Assembly: GCF_037975245.1 (NCBI RefSeq)
Contig: NC_092570.1
Coordinates: forward strand, 15,422,001-15,486,000
Direction: 5' to 3'
Origin: Apostichopus japonicus
Taxonomy: Eukaryota > Echinodermata > Holothuroidea > Aspidochirotida > Stichopodidae
DNA: 64,000 nucleotides
Both the position numbers and the translations under genes were made by a program. Under the pieces are notes generated by a model. It saw only the letters and a list, made by a program, of their open reading frames with translations. It did not search any database and had not been told where the DNA came from. Below, in pieces: positions 44,160-55,829 of this stretch (its first letter is position 1; every line of letters starts with the position of its first letter).

Positions 44160-45730
44160 TATCATTTGTTTATAATGTATTTTCACATGATTTTGCCCTC
44201 CCTCTCTGTCCGTTTTGTTCGTCATATCTTTTGTACATTGTTTAGTACAGGTACCAGTTGTGTGTCGTCTACGTGTTAGGCGTTGCCTAATCATGGCTAG
44301 TTACGCGTGATGACGTGGTCTTTAACTAAGAAACTTTAACTAAGAAAAGCCATGCCTGTATATTAAAAAAAAAAGATATAAGTCTACAATGTAAATCCCG
44401 CATTTATCCCCAATCTACTCTCCCAACTATAGTCTAATGTAGTATACTTCGAACAAACAAGAAATATTTGTGGCTGAACATGTCTTTCTCTATCTCAAAA
44501 GACAAAAGGCGTTTAAAGGCTTGTTGCCATGTTTATGAAGTAAAACTGGCTTATAGTCATAATCTATATATACTTGTTTTGAATTTTGTCCAATATTTAC
44601 AAAATCCACAGCCACTAGAAGCTTGAATTCATAGGCTCAGAATTAATTGCAATGTAGTGAAAAACGGTCCAAGTGGTATTTTGTTAATACTTGAGCTTTC
44701 ATTTGATTATTATTATTATTTTTTTTTGTTTTGAGAAATGATCCTTTAAGTTTAATATCAATTCCAGAGTTGAGACCACCTCAATAAATGGTATCGATTT
44801 GCCAACTCTTCAAATGAAATGAAAAAAAAAACATGAGAAAAACTCAATATGAAAAAAACCCTTGAATTTTTTACTTTCATCACCTATTCAATTATACGCA
44901 TACCCAAATGACAAAATGGCGGAGTGTGCTGTATTGAATATCAACAGATTGGTTTGCGTTATTGTACTATATTTGTGAGTGGTTTCGACAAATCGATGCT
45001 CTATTATTGTACACAGTTATCGAAGCATGTAATGTGTGGGCGATGGACAATAAATCCGTTATGTTTGCAATATTTGTTCTGACTGTTCATGCATCACATT
45101 AGCTATTTTACAGTGTAAATATATAACCGTTATATGGTCTACACAGTAAAATGTGTATATACACACTACTATTGACAAACGGCCAAACTATCGGTTTAAT
45201 AACCATATTCTATGTTGTCGATATCTAGGGGAAGGGCGGGCGTGGGGGGAGGGGGGTGGGGTGTATGCTATGACACAGAGGTATCGATAAAGAAAGGGTT
45301 CCTTTTTCCCTTTTCAAAGTAGTCCTTTTTAATAATGTGAATTTAGACCCCCAAAAAAGATGAAACATTGCAATCTTTTTTTTAAGGAGGAGATTTAGAA
45401 ACCTGGCCATTCAGCGTTTATTAAACTAAATATCATTCCCTTCAAGGTACCCCACCCCCCTTCCATCCCCTCTATACTCTCTGAACAGCGAAGTATTTAT
45501 TCTGTGGCTCGAAATAACCCTATCATCATTACCGAGTCTACAATCAGACTGTAGGGTCAGCGCGTCAGAAGCATAGGGTCGGCGCGTCAGAAGCAATATA
45601 CATAATTTCATTAGGAAAGAGAAACATTCATGGGCCGAAATAACATGTTAACGGATACCATTAGGCAGTACAGTTTTACAGTATATATCCTATTACCAAG
45701 AAAAAAATGAGAGCGAAAACCGAAAGAAAA
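44160..45730. other. Non-coding part of duplicated segment 2
   Basis: No exon was recognised. Parts match 21790-22290 and 19800-19900, with G-rich tracts at 45230-45262. Short frames have no recognisable content. Confidence 0.5.
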
Positions 45731-46584
45731 ATTGTCAATAATGTTACTTTTTATTTGGAAAACTGTAGAATCATGTAAATATATACCTATGTTTGATGTG
45801 AGAAAATCGTTGCAACAATAACAACTGAATTGGTTGCTTCCACTCACACGTTAAAGGCCAATTGGAAGAAAGTCTTAAAAAGGTTAACGTGTGGGGAGGG
45901 GGCTCTTGACGGTTGTTCCCCTACCCACAGCTATACCACCCTACTCAAGTCCCTACTCCATGACACTATACTTCATAAATACGAATGAAACATTGAAAGC
46001 ATCTGCCTGTTTATTATCAGTTGATTGCAATATTTCATATAGAGGCTCACTATGAATAGATTACCCCGTACATGATTTAAACACCACTGAGTTTCTTCAA
46101 TGCAAATTGCAAAAAAAAAAACAGTTCTTTCCTTCAAAAGTGTCTTTCCATTTTAATCGCAGATATTCAGACTGTTTAAATCATACAGATAAAATGTTTA
46201 AGTAAAAAAAAAAAAAATAAACGAAAATATAATGATAATAATAATAATAATATCAACTATGTAGTAGACTTATTTTTTGATGGGGGTGGGGGGTGGGGCA
46301 GGCATGTTCTTATCCACAGCTTATTTCGTAATGACACCATATTGAACATCATGTTAACACACATACACACACTATATAATCATTTTCCTCACTGAAGGCT
46401 GTACTGTCGTTCCAAATCTTCCCATTGCTCCTTGCATAGTAAACTGAATAAAACAGCTCTTTTCAATAACTCTATGCTTTGCTGTTCAATAGTGACATTA
46501 AAAATCGATGACGTGATTCATTGTTATGGCAAAAAGTTGTGTGAAAACAAGCCATATTTTACATTTCATTAGGAACATTATAAA

Positions 46585-46587
<3 letters not shown>

Positions 46588-46644
<57 letters not shown>
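46588..46644. repeat. (TA)n run before the first gene C exon
   Basis: A pure TA run. It occupies the position where the gene B locus has the TA/SINE block 27106-28255. The frame reported to start at 46584 begins in this repeat and is not the true start. Confidence 0.95.
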
Positions 46645-46648
<4 letters not shown>

Positions 46649-46775
46649 TTCTTTCTTTTTTTTACGTTTGTTTTTTTTTAAATATTTTTTATTCTTCAAG
46701 GTTTTGGCAAATAAATTAGAAGCTGCATCCACATCTGACGTTTTGAAGATAATTCAGGAGGAGAGAGATAACAGA

Positions 46776-47020
46776 ATGGCCTCCCGAACGGTTAAATTTA
46801 TTGTTGTATTAGTCGTCATTGCAAACGTCTTAGCTTTTGTGGGCGCAGGGTCGGTAAAGGAAATAGGTGAGTTGATGAAATCAGAAAGAACAAATAAAAT
46901 CTTCACGGTTAATAATTAACGCCACTTCAATGAGATGTTGTCGATCAGTGTAAGTTTTATATCACGCTCTTCACCGTGCTTCACCTTCCCTATCCTCATC
47001 ACTAAATATGGCTATTTTCC

Positions 47021-47061
<41 letters not shown>

Positions 47062-47131
47062 CTATATATATATATATATATATATATATAGGCTATATAT
47101 ATTTATAGGCTATATATATATATAGGCTATA

Positions 47132-47183
<52 letters not shown>

Positions 47184-50100
47184 TATAGGATATATATATA
47201 TATTCCATGATATGATATGATATGATTCGATAGATATATAGATAGAAAGACAGATAGATAGATAGATAGATATAGATTAGATATATATCATTATGTTATT
47301 CCGTTTTACTTTCATTATTACCCAAGACGGCAGCCCGCAAACGTTTCTATGGATCATAACTGATAGTGATGACGAGACTTGTTCTTTAATGCAAATGAAA
47401 GCCAGCATCAGCCATCCAATTTTTGTAAGTACTTATTAAAAAGAAACTTATGAGACATTTCACTTTCAAATATTCCAGCAAAAAAGGTGTATTACATGAA
47501 AGTATCAAGCTTAGAACTACTTAATTTGCTTTCAGGACAATAGTGCACACAACCATGGAACAAATAGAAAGACTGACTGCAATGTGGGAGAAAGGGGGGC
47601 ATGGGGGGGTGGGGGTAGCGGGTTCAAAGTGAGTAACTTTAGAAATGACAGAACATAAAAATATGATATCACGTCGCTCAGTAAGAGTTCATGGTAATGG
47701 GAGGGGTGAGAATGGATAGATGGATGGAGGGATGGACAGACGGACAGGTAGGTCTATATATATACATGCGAAGGAAGTATAAAAACTTTCTCCTGTGCAT
47801 GTACTCAATGGAATTTGGAAATCATGAAGCCTACTAAAGTCTTTGCTCTTAAGTCGTACTCGGATACTTGTATTGCTACTTACGTTATATATAATCTTCT
47901 GTTGCATACTTAGTTCCATGAATTTGGAACGGTGTACTCTTCTTTTTTTATCTCCCTTATCGGAGGCCTACATTGTTACTGAAGTCATATTTATTAATGT
48001 TTATGTTTGAATTAACTAGCAATACAACTATCCGAGTATATAGAGCGAGGACTTCATTTACAGGTACTACAAAAACTATCGATCTAATTTTCAGAATTGC
48101 GATTCCATACTGCTAAATAATAATATTAATCTCTATCTTTAGGATGTTGAGGTTACTGTGCCTAAGGAAGCTGAAACGTCTGTATATGAAACGTGTCCTA
48201 CTGATGATGTTGACTTTAACCTAACGTGGACCGACGAAGGTTTTAACTGGCATATCTCGCTACAATTTCAAGTTTCCAGCGATTCGAAAACCTACACATT
48301 GTTACGTAATACGGGCTATGCTGAAGGCGGTAAGTGACATGAAGGGGCACATTCGGGCTATATTTTAGTGTCAATCATAACATTTAAGTCTGTAGTTAAC
48401 ACCAATTAAGTAAAAATATGAATAGCTATTACAACTCTATATTATTATATTTTTCCAACAAAATTTGAAATGTGTTGTTTACATATCTTACGTTTGAATC
48501 AAATTACAAATACCGTAATTAATTTCTTAAAACAAATAAATGCGCGATTATTATGATCGAATTATTATTATACATTTTTTTTTTACAATACACAATTATC
48601 AATGCGTTATTATCAATCAAACTGTTATTAGTGAATGCTAAATTGGTATTCGCGTAACATTTATTATTATCACTCTTTTCTTAATAGCATATTATCCATT
48701 ATTCGTTAACAAATATTAGATATATAGATAGATTTAGTTATAATTACTACTATTTTTTCTTTCAGTATTTTGTGAATAACTGTTACTAATACTTTGTTTT
48801 CTTCCTTTAACATAGAGGACGGATCGAACAGGCGTGATTGGGACCACACAGAATACTCCTATCCTACTGTAGCCATCAAAGAGCATTTTGCCTGTAGTTT
48901 CTTTGTAGCAATTCGCGCCAGATTTGAGAACGTACGTTGGCAGCCTTTCGCAAACTTAAATGATGGAGAACTTGGGACAGGTGAGAATAAAATTCAAAAG
49001 GGTTTACAGTGCTTGCATCTCGTGGATGGAGCCACGAATATTTAAAATAGCAAATGATATGTTATGTCATGAGAGTTTTAATTACCATTGGCGGCGCGAC
49101 GAGGGGGGGGGGGGCAGGTACCGCCACTGTCATTCACAACTATTGAGAGGAAGAGTTCTGAAGCACCCTATAGTAAGTGCCCTGGTGGAAATTCCAGTTG
49201 AACTTTTGAACTGGGTTCAACTGGAATTTTCTATACGGAAATTGGCCCAAATTTGAACTAGGTTGAAATGGGTAAACTGGGGTTCCCAACTGGTTCAACT
49301 ATGTTTTACTGGGTCCAACTGGTTCAACTATGTTTACTGGGTCCAACTGGTTCAACTATGTTTTACTGGGTCCAACTGGTTCAACTGTTTTATTGGGTCC
49401 AACTGGCTCAACTATGTTTTACTGGGTCCAACTGGTTCAACTATGTTTTAGTGGGTCAACTATGTTTTAGTGGGTCAACTATGTTTTACTGGGTTCAACT
49501 GGGTCAACTATGTTTTGCTGGGTTAAACTGGGTGAACTCTGTTTTACTGCTTATATTTTGGAATAGCTTGAACTTGGATTCTCAACTGGTGTTATCTACA
49601 CTTATATAACACCACACTATAAGGACGTTGAGCCTCAACAAACACCCCTCCCCCCAACCCCGATATTTTGGTCGGTGGGAACCTAGCTGTGACGTCACAC
49701 ATGCATTTTGTTCGATATGCCCGAAATATTGCGAAGGTCATCTCTCTCGTTGGCAAGAGCGTATAAACCATGGGGCTGGGGAGCGCCAGCCCCCAGTGAA
49801 AAATATGTGGGCGGAAGTATCATTCCGCCCCCCCCCCCCCCCCGCTTCGCAAGTCAGAAACCCCCTTTTTCATTTCTCAATAAATGATAACAACATTCGT
49901 CATTTTACTCATTACATTTTGGAAGAACAAAATTTCATTTGGAGCACCAAATTGCATCTAAGGCCAGGTGAAAATGCAAAATTATTTACAAAATGGAGTG
50001 GGTGTTGAAGTGTGCTATATTGCACCAAATTGCATCTGAGGCCACCTGGAAATGCAAAAAAATTCCAATGGGGAGAGGGAAACCCCCTCTCTTTAGACCC

Positions 50101-50517
50101 TCCCCCAGGCCCGGCCATCAGTCTTCAGCCCCCCCCCCCCCACACTCAAAAGTACCTTCCTACGCCACTGCTCGTTGGGCAATAATTGTTTCAATAATTA
50201 AAACCTTCCTAGTCATGTCGGTCTGATGATATTCCAGATCACTTACTTAGAAAGAAAGAAAGAAAGAAAAAACATAATAAAAGTAATGTTGATTTTTCAA
50301 GATCATAACTTTTTATCTATCAAATGTGAACTTGATTTGTGATCATCTCTCTCTCGCCATCTCTCATTCTCTCTCTTCTTTAGGCCAGGAGTGCGTTAAA
50401 GGACTGAGTGGAGGGACATCATTCGCAATCTTTATAGTTGCAATTATCGCTATTGCCTCCGCCATTTGTGTAGGCATGTGCGCACATCCAGGGAGGAAAA
50501 CAGCGGTTAAAGAGTGA
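46776..50517 (+). CDS. Gene C: LAMP-like membrane glycoprotein with a gene B-derived first exon (chimera)
   Basis: Five exons join in phase: 46776-46866, 47327-47424, 48143-48329, 48816-48980, 50384-50517 (675 nt, 224 aa). Exon 1 is a shortened copy of the gene B anchor exon, starting MASRTVKFIVVLVVIANVLA, and now looks like a signal peptide (about residues 1-26). Exons 2-5 resemble the LAMP luminal domain: Cys49-Cys81 and Cys152-Cys184, both pairs 32 residues apart, a possible N-glycosylation site at Asn89, a membrane span at about 193-213 and a short basic tail. LAMP proteins usually end in a GYxxPhi lysosomal sorting motif; none is seen (the tail ends RKTAVKE). The gene B start ATG is TTG here (46704), so the internal ATG at 46776 is proposed. 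Alternatively an upstream exon supplies the start. The exon 2 acceptor is a less common AAG. Transcription is unproven. Confidence 0.7.
47025..47285. repeat. (TA)n / GATA microsatellite in intron 1 of gene C
   Basis: TA runs with repeated TATAGGC interruptions, then GATA units. This is the point where similarity to intron 1 of gene B ends, just before LAMP-like exon 2. Confidence 0.9.
49195..49590. repeat. ~29-bp minisatellite, intron 4 of gene C
   Basis: Repeats of a unit reading GGGTCCAACTGGTTCAACTA then TGTTTTACT, with some shortened units. The 49263-49609 frames come from the repeat. Confidence 0.9.
49754..50170. mobile_element. hAT-type MITE (family M1) in intron 4 of gene C
   Basis: It runs from a degenerate CAAGAGCGTATAAACC end to CCTTCCTACGCCACTG, flanked by the perfect 8-bp duplication CTCGTTGG (49746-49753, 50171-50178). 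Confidence 0.9.
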
Positions 50518-50607
50518 ACTTTGACAAGGTTGAATTTTTATACAGTTACTAGGGTCGATTATTATTCTACAGGGACGTTTTTCTAATGGATTTTTTTCTA
50601 ATGGAAA

Positions 50608-50613
50608 AATAAA
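50608..50613 (+). terminator. Poly(A) signal of gene C
   Basis: An AATAAA hexamer about 90 bases after the gene C stop codon. Confidence 0.6.
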
Positions 50614-50619
50614 AATTAT

Positions 50620-51750
50620 TCTAAAGTGATGGGTTTCAAATTGTATTTTGTCGAATTCTTTTGACAGATTGTATTTTTATACCAAGTTTCTGTTTATTCT
50701 TGTCTGCTTTTTTATTAATTTTTTATTATTATTTTTTTTGGCTTGAAAATTTCCGTGTTTAACCATTTAAGAACTCAGTATATATACATTCAGAATCGTA
50801 TGAACAAAACGATCTACCTGGAAAGGTCTTAAGAAGTGGGAACAGGCAGCAAACGAATCGAAATGATGAACATTATTCACCCCGTCGTGATAGTCTTGAA
50901 TCAAAGCGGTGAATCTTCTTTCAATCAATTAAAAGAAAGAGCCACGCTTTCCGTGTATTCTCGTAAAGAGAGAAAATGCAACAAGATAGGAAATCATCTG
51001 AAAAGACGCATAGACTTTACAAGATGGACGGGACACACCAAAAGATAGTATTTCTCATTTATATACGGAAATTATATATTATTATAATCTTTGTTTATTC
51101 AATTATCTCTACTTTGTAGCGATAAAATTATCTTGTTCTTTGCCATGTTTGGTAGCTTCCATTGATTTCAGTTGTAAATATTCATTTAGCAATTTTTTTC
51201 GGGCTCAAATTACCTTCACTTTTCGTAACCGTATTAAATTCGTTGTTTTCACGTATTCCTATAGTTGATGACACTTACCTCATACTTCGCTTTGGTGAAA
51301 ATATTTGGAGGGAATGTATTATTTGATATCCATCTAGCCTTACGAACAACCAGTATTGTTGCAGAAAGTATAGGACTACCTAATGAAACAAGTGAACTCG
51401 TTACATGATGTGGGCATTTTGTGCTAAAACAAACTGGTGACCGATTATACTAACATATGTTTAACAAGTTTACCAACTGTCCGAAATCATTTAAATATAT
51501 GACGAAGACGTTCCTATTTCTTAAAAGGGAAAAGGCTTAAGTCTCAAAGTAACAGGAATTAAGAACAAACAAACAGTCAAATTCATTTATTTTATCTGAG
51601 TATCTCCTAATGAGATATAGCCTCATTCTTTTGACGATATAGATGTCTTTTCATGAAGAACTTAAAACCCACCCCCCACCCCCCGCCAATCAGGTACAGC
51701 AATTGTGGTCCGCCCCTGTCCGAGAGTATATATTTGGTGATTTCAGGACA
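50620..51750. other. Intergenic, nothing recognised
   Basis: AT-rich sequence downstream of gene C. The short frame at 50836-51048 has no recognisable content. Confidence 0.5.
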
Positions 51751-51759
51751 TGTATAGGT

Positions 51760-52430
51760 TGTGTCGGAACAAGGAAAGGTTTAAGATATTGTTTATGATA
51801 TTTAAAGGCATTACTATGGCGCGCCATTTGTGCCAATTCAGCATAATGCAACGAGACGGCATAATAGTGTGAAAGGTCGTGAAATTACCCAACGATATAA
51901 TATTGCAATCAAGTGGTACCCTTTGATTTAGATGTAATCAGTTGTAGTTAATATATCATAGAGGTTAAGCCATAGATGTTCCTTTCCTATAGAATGTAGT
52001 GAAATAGGTCTATGTGTGACCAATCTGCCTTCGATGGATTACGTTGCCAAGGTCGTTAGCACCTGACCTTACTCTGACCGTTTGTCAAGGCTAGGCTATA
52101 ACGTAATGACTGTATATAAGGATCAGAGGCTATATAAAAGCTTCAGTTTGGGTCACTAGCATGTCAGTCCAAACTTTGATTTTACATTTGAGGGTAGTGA
52201 GGAGGAGTGTAACTCCTTAGAGATTGAGACCGATCCAAGATGTGGAGTTCTAGATCACCGGAGAACATTCTCTCTGTAAATAGTTGTACATGGTATTGTT
52301 ATATATACCGCAGTGTAAGTTTTAATAAAGTAGTTAACTACAACGGAAGACTTTCCTCTCGATTTGTCATCATTTCCTCCCAAGTGTGGTCCTTTTTTTT
52401 TATTTCAACATCATCACTGACATCCTGGTA
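51760..52430 (+). mobile_element. Probable solo LTR
   Basis: It has promoter-to-terminator order over a short distance: a TATATAAAAG box at about 52131, then about 190 bases later an AATAAA at 52324. A TGTCGGAACA-like start lies near 51762 and a TGGTAGAACG-like, primer-site-type sequence near 52425. No gag or pol follows. The boundaries and target duplication are not certain. Confidence 0.35.
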
Positions 52431-53085
52431 GAACGAAAAACAAAAAGAACCCAACGTCCCCGGTAAACGTTACACAATATCTTCTCACACAACACGCGGC
52501 GAGTCATACAATACAGATTGGTAGAATGCAATACTGTGTTGTTTAAACGGTACATGACGGCCGTGTAATGTACACGCGTTTTTCGAAAGCTATACATTGA
52601 TGACTATAACAGTCGGAGATCTGACCTCATGAAAAAAACTGTTATTGCGCAATTATTAGCCACGGGAAGTTCAACCGGATGTAGTCAAACTACTCTCTCC
52701 CGGATTGCGAAGTTGCGCGAATCCAATCGACACTTCATAAGGAAATAGTCGGAATTATGCATATTTATATATTAACTTTCTTCATATGTGATGTAAAACT
52801 CCTATTCCTAAAATTCCTTTACCCGAGAATATCCGAGTTTTGACGAGCCTCAGCTGCTGGGGTACGGTTGACGACGAGTAAATGAACGTTACTTGCGAGA
52901 AATAGTGAGGTGAGTACCTAAATGTTAGCTCCGATTTTATCTGTGACATTGCCGTCTTAAGTCACTAGTCGTGCCAACGAATGTATTTTCTGGTATAAAA
53001 CATTTGTTTCTACAATATACCACAACTGTGGAGTCGTTTCACAGTTGAATGAGGTTCTTTTTGGCCTGCTGTAAGTGAGACCCTA
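52430..53085. other. Intergenic, nothing recognised
   Basis: No supported exon or repeat was seen. It may include 5' sequence of the retroelement fragment that follows. Confidence 0.4.
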
Positions 53086-53905
53086 AACGTGTTGCTTGTG
53101 TTTTTTTATTTTTATCCTATCGTATACACTACACTTAAAGCAATAAGAGTAGTACAACAAAAAAGTAAGAGAGACCACATTACAGTTAAAATTGGCGATA
53201 AACACATAGGCCTAGGAGATACCGACGCCAAAATTAAAGAAATCAGCAAACATTTCGAAAAGACTTTTATCTGCAATATCCCAGATCCCAGACCAAACGT
53301 GTTTCCAGAAAAACTATAAACACGCCCTTTGATGAAGATGAAATTTAACGAGCAGTCTCATCCTTAAATAAATAATAGAACCCCAGGTTGTGACAAGGTC
53401 ATAGGCGAACATCTCAAATATGCCCCATGCACCCACAAACACGTAGCAAATATCTTAAATAGTATAGCCGAATCAGGAGATTTCCCAATTGAAATTAGAC
53501 AAGGAATCCTAAATCCTATCCAAAAACTGGGAAAGACTAAAGGTCCACCAGAAAACTTAAGACCAGTCATTTTATTATCAACACTAAGGAAAATTCTTGC
53601 GGTTTGTGTGGCCTGGAGGATTCGTCCATTATTGATGAGCATATCCTCCCCATTACCCAGACTGCCTACACTTCAGGACGTTGCACAGCTGAACTTGTCT
53701 TCGATTTTAAAGTGCTAGCAGAAAAAAAGCTATAACATCCGTAGGTTACACTATAAATCTATTGATGCTAGATATCAGCAAGGCGTTCGACACAATTCAA
53801 AGAGGGTCCTTGCTTAATGACCTAGAACAGGTTCTTGACAACGACGAACTTCACCTGATATCACTGCTCATCGATAACGTCTCCTACACCGTCAAACTAT
53901 AGAGG
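53086..53905 (+). mobile_element. Non-LTR retrotransposon reverse transcriptase fragment
   Basis: Pieces in shifting frames give a recognisable reverse transcriptase order: a TPGCDKVIGEHLKYAP stretch, NPIQKLGKTKGPPENLRPVI, STLRKILAV, ITQTAYTSGRCTAELVF and then LDISKAFDTI (motif A with its aspartate). Stops and frameshifts interrupt it, and the sequence ends before the catalytic YxDD motif, so it is a dead, truncated LINE-type copy. The clade is not assigned. Confidence 0.75.
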
Positions 53906-54171
53906 GCAAACTCGGACTTCCTTTTAACACTAATATGGCCTAATTTCTCCGGCAATATTTACGAAATTTCAAATTAGCATTCCACCTATTACACATATAA
54001 CACATATCGTTTTCTTCTACGCGCATGTGTCTTTTTTTTTGGCCATTTATGAATCATATTTGGCAATATATGGTTATCGGAAAACTCTATGCGTGTAGCC
54101 TTACGCGACCGCCGTATAGTCATAGGCGTACGAGGCGGGGGGGGGGGGGCAGACTGCCCCCCCAAATTTCT

Positions 54172-54297
54172 AGAGGACAAGAAATTCGAGCAAAAGTCCT
54201 GAAAAATTCGGGCAGCCTAAGAGGAGAAAAAAAAATATTCTCCTCTTAGGCTGCCCGAATTTTTCAGGACTTTTGCCAGAATTTTTTTGTCCTCTTG
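54172..54297. repeat. Long inverted repeat (hairpin, ~55-base arms)
   Basis: The segment AAATTCGGGCAGCCTAAGAG with its flanks is followed, after an A-rich loop of about 10 bases at 54229-54238, by its near-exact complement. The arms extend about 55 bases with few mismatches. A third copy in the orientation of the right arm lies at 54556-54616. Confidence 0.9.
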
Positions 54298-54506
54298 AAA
54301 TATATATATAAATATATATATATAAATATGCAGTAGCTTGCCCGAATCTTTTTCAATTTTTGCCCGACAGTTCCATGATTTTCTTTATTTAGCATCATGA
54401 TGCCCGAATATTTCCGTGTAACACCACCGTAAGCGCAGTTCATCTGGGCTACCACGCTTTTTGCACGATCAATTTTGTTTCTAACTAGTCAATTGTATAC
54501 CTGGAC

Positions 54507-55251
54507 CAAGGGCGGCGGAACCGGGGGACAAAAATATATATATGTTTATTTTTTTCTCCTCTTAGGCTGCCCGAATTTTGCAGGACTTTTGCCCGAATTT
54601 CTTGTCCTCTGGAAATATATATATAAATATATGGGGGCACGTGCCCCCCCCCACTTTTCCTCAGGTTAAAATGTGCCTGTTTTCTACATAAAAATTGAGG
54701 TGCCTCAAGTTAGCAAGAGGCCAGGGAACCAGAATGAACACTCGGGAAGGGCCGTTTCCGGCCATCTGAGGGGTTTGTAAAACCAAAAATTTTCTAGTAC
54801 GCTCCGCGCCAACCGATGGTGGCGCTCCGCTCAGATAGTCGTGCATACAACTTTGCAAATCCTGGCTAAGCCCCTGACTTTTAATGAATTTCTGTGGGTC
54901 AAACTCAAAGCTTTTTCGAATGGAAAAAATTTGTTAAGATATTAACAAGAAAAAAAATATAATTCGGAAGATTCCTACATTAGCAACTAGCATGATTTCA
55001 CCTCATCTTGTCTCAAAAGAAAACTTGTTCCTTGTTTCCCAATTTGCTCATTGGATATTGCAGTGCTAGTATGCATATTTTCCTTGAGGGGGGGGGGGCG
55101 TTGATGGAGTGATGTGTATACACAAATAAGATAATACAATAAGAGTTATAAAGGGTACTTATAAGGCTGCATCAGTCCAATCGAATTTCTGCAAAGTGCC
55201 CTTTGATGTCGGTGCCCCGCCCCCCAGATTAAAGTGCTTCCGCCGCCCTTG
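54507..55251. mobile_element. hAT-type element nested in the 54121-55824 element
   Basis: Inverted ends CAAGGGCGGCGGAACC and GCTTCCGCCGCCCTTG are flanked by the perfect 8-bp duplication ACCTGGAC (54499-54506, 55252-55259). A third element with terminus CCTGGCTAAGCCCCTG (about 54690-54876) appears to sit inside it. Confidence 0.85.
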
Positions 55252-55829
55252 ACCTGGACATCCCCAACATGAGTGTATATAAGAAACATTTTCTTTTTCA
55301 TGGATGGTGGTGGGGGGGGAGGGGGTGCCTACAAGCCTAGAAGTACAGGTTTATCATATTCTTTGTTATATTTTATACTTTTTTTGTGAGACAAATTGCA
55401 AATTTCACCCGACACAGCGACATTATCCCGCCTACGTGTCGTTGAACAATGTATGTATTTCTGGAGGTAGCTGAGTACTGTGTTAAAATAATAAATAAGG
55501 TAACTAAATAGGAGCTTAAAAAATATACTGTCCCATTTTTCCCCTTCAAAGTGATGTTACCATTTTTTCTTCTTCTAAATTTACCAAATTTTTGGGGAAG
55601 TGTAAATTTGTAAAACGTGAGATTATAAAATAAAGAATGTTTAGATGCAACTTGCAAGGCCTCAGAAGTGCCGTTTCCGGCAATCTGAGAGGCATTGTTT
55701 ACCACAAATTTTCTTGTACGCTACGCGCCAACCGATGGTGGCGCTCCGCTTAGATGGTGTCACGGGAACTTTCGGGCACAAAAAGTTCTGCCCCCCCAAA
55801 CTGAAATGGTCCCGTACGCCTATGCGTAT

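Larger units (their letters stand above)
43690..47020. repeat. Segmental duplication, copy 2 (upstream of and into gene C)
   Basis: A shorter relative of 17930-28830, with blocks in mostly the same order. It includes the poly-C segment near 43778, the CCACAGCCACTAGAAGCTTG segment near 44607, the 45740-46560 promoter-side block, the anchor exon 46701-46866 and about 150 bases of intron 1. Similarity ends where a TA run begins at about 47025. It lacks the MITE found at 22297-22662. Confidence 0.75.
54121..55824. mobile_element. Composite hAT-type element, outer copy
   Basis: Inverted ends CATAGGCGTACGAG and GTCCCGTACGCCTATG are flanked by the perfect 8-bp duplication CGTATAGT (54113-54120, 55825-55832). 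It contains a long hairpin and at least one further inserted element (54507-55251), plus the shared GCGGAGCGCCACC core near its right end. Confidence 0.8.

Noticed and set aside
46584-46700. N-terminal extension of gene C starting in the TA run
   Set aside because: It begins in a microsatellite upstream of the splice acceptor homologous to that of gene B, so it is intronic.
49263-49609. Frames rich in Trp, Val, Gln and Leu
   Set aside because: They come from the ~29-bp minisatellite in intron 4 of gene C.
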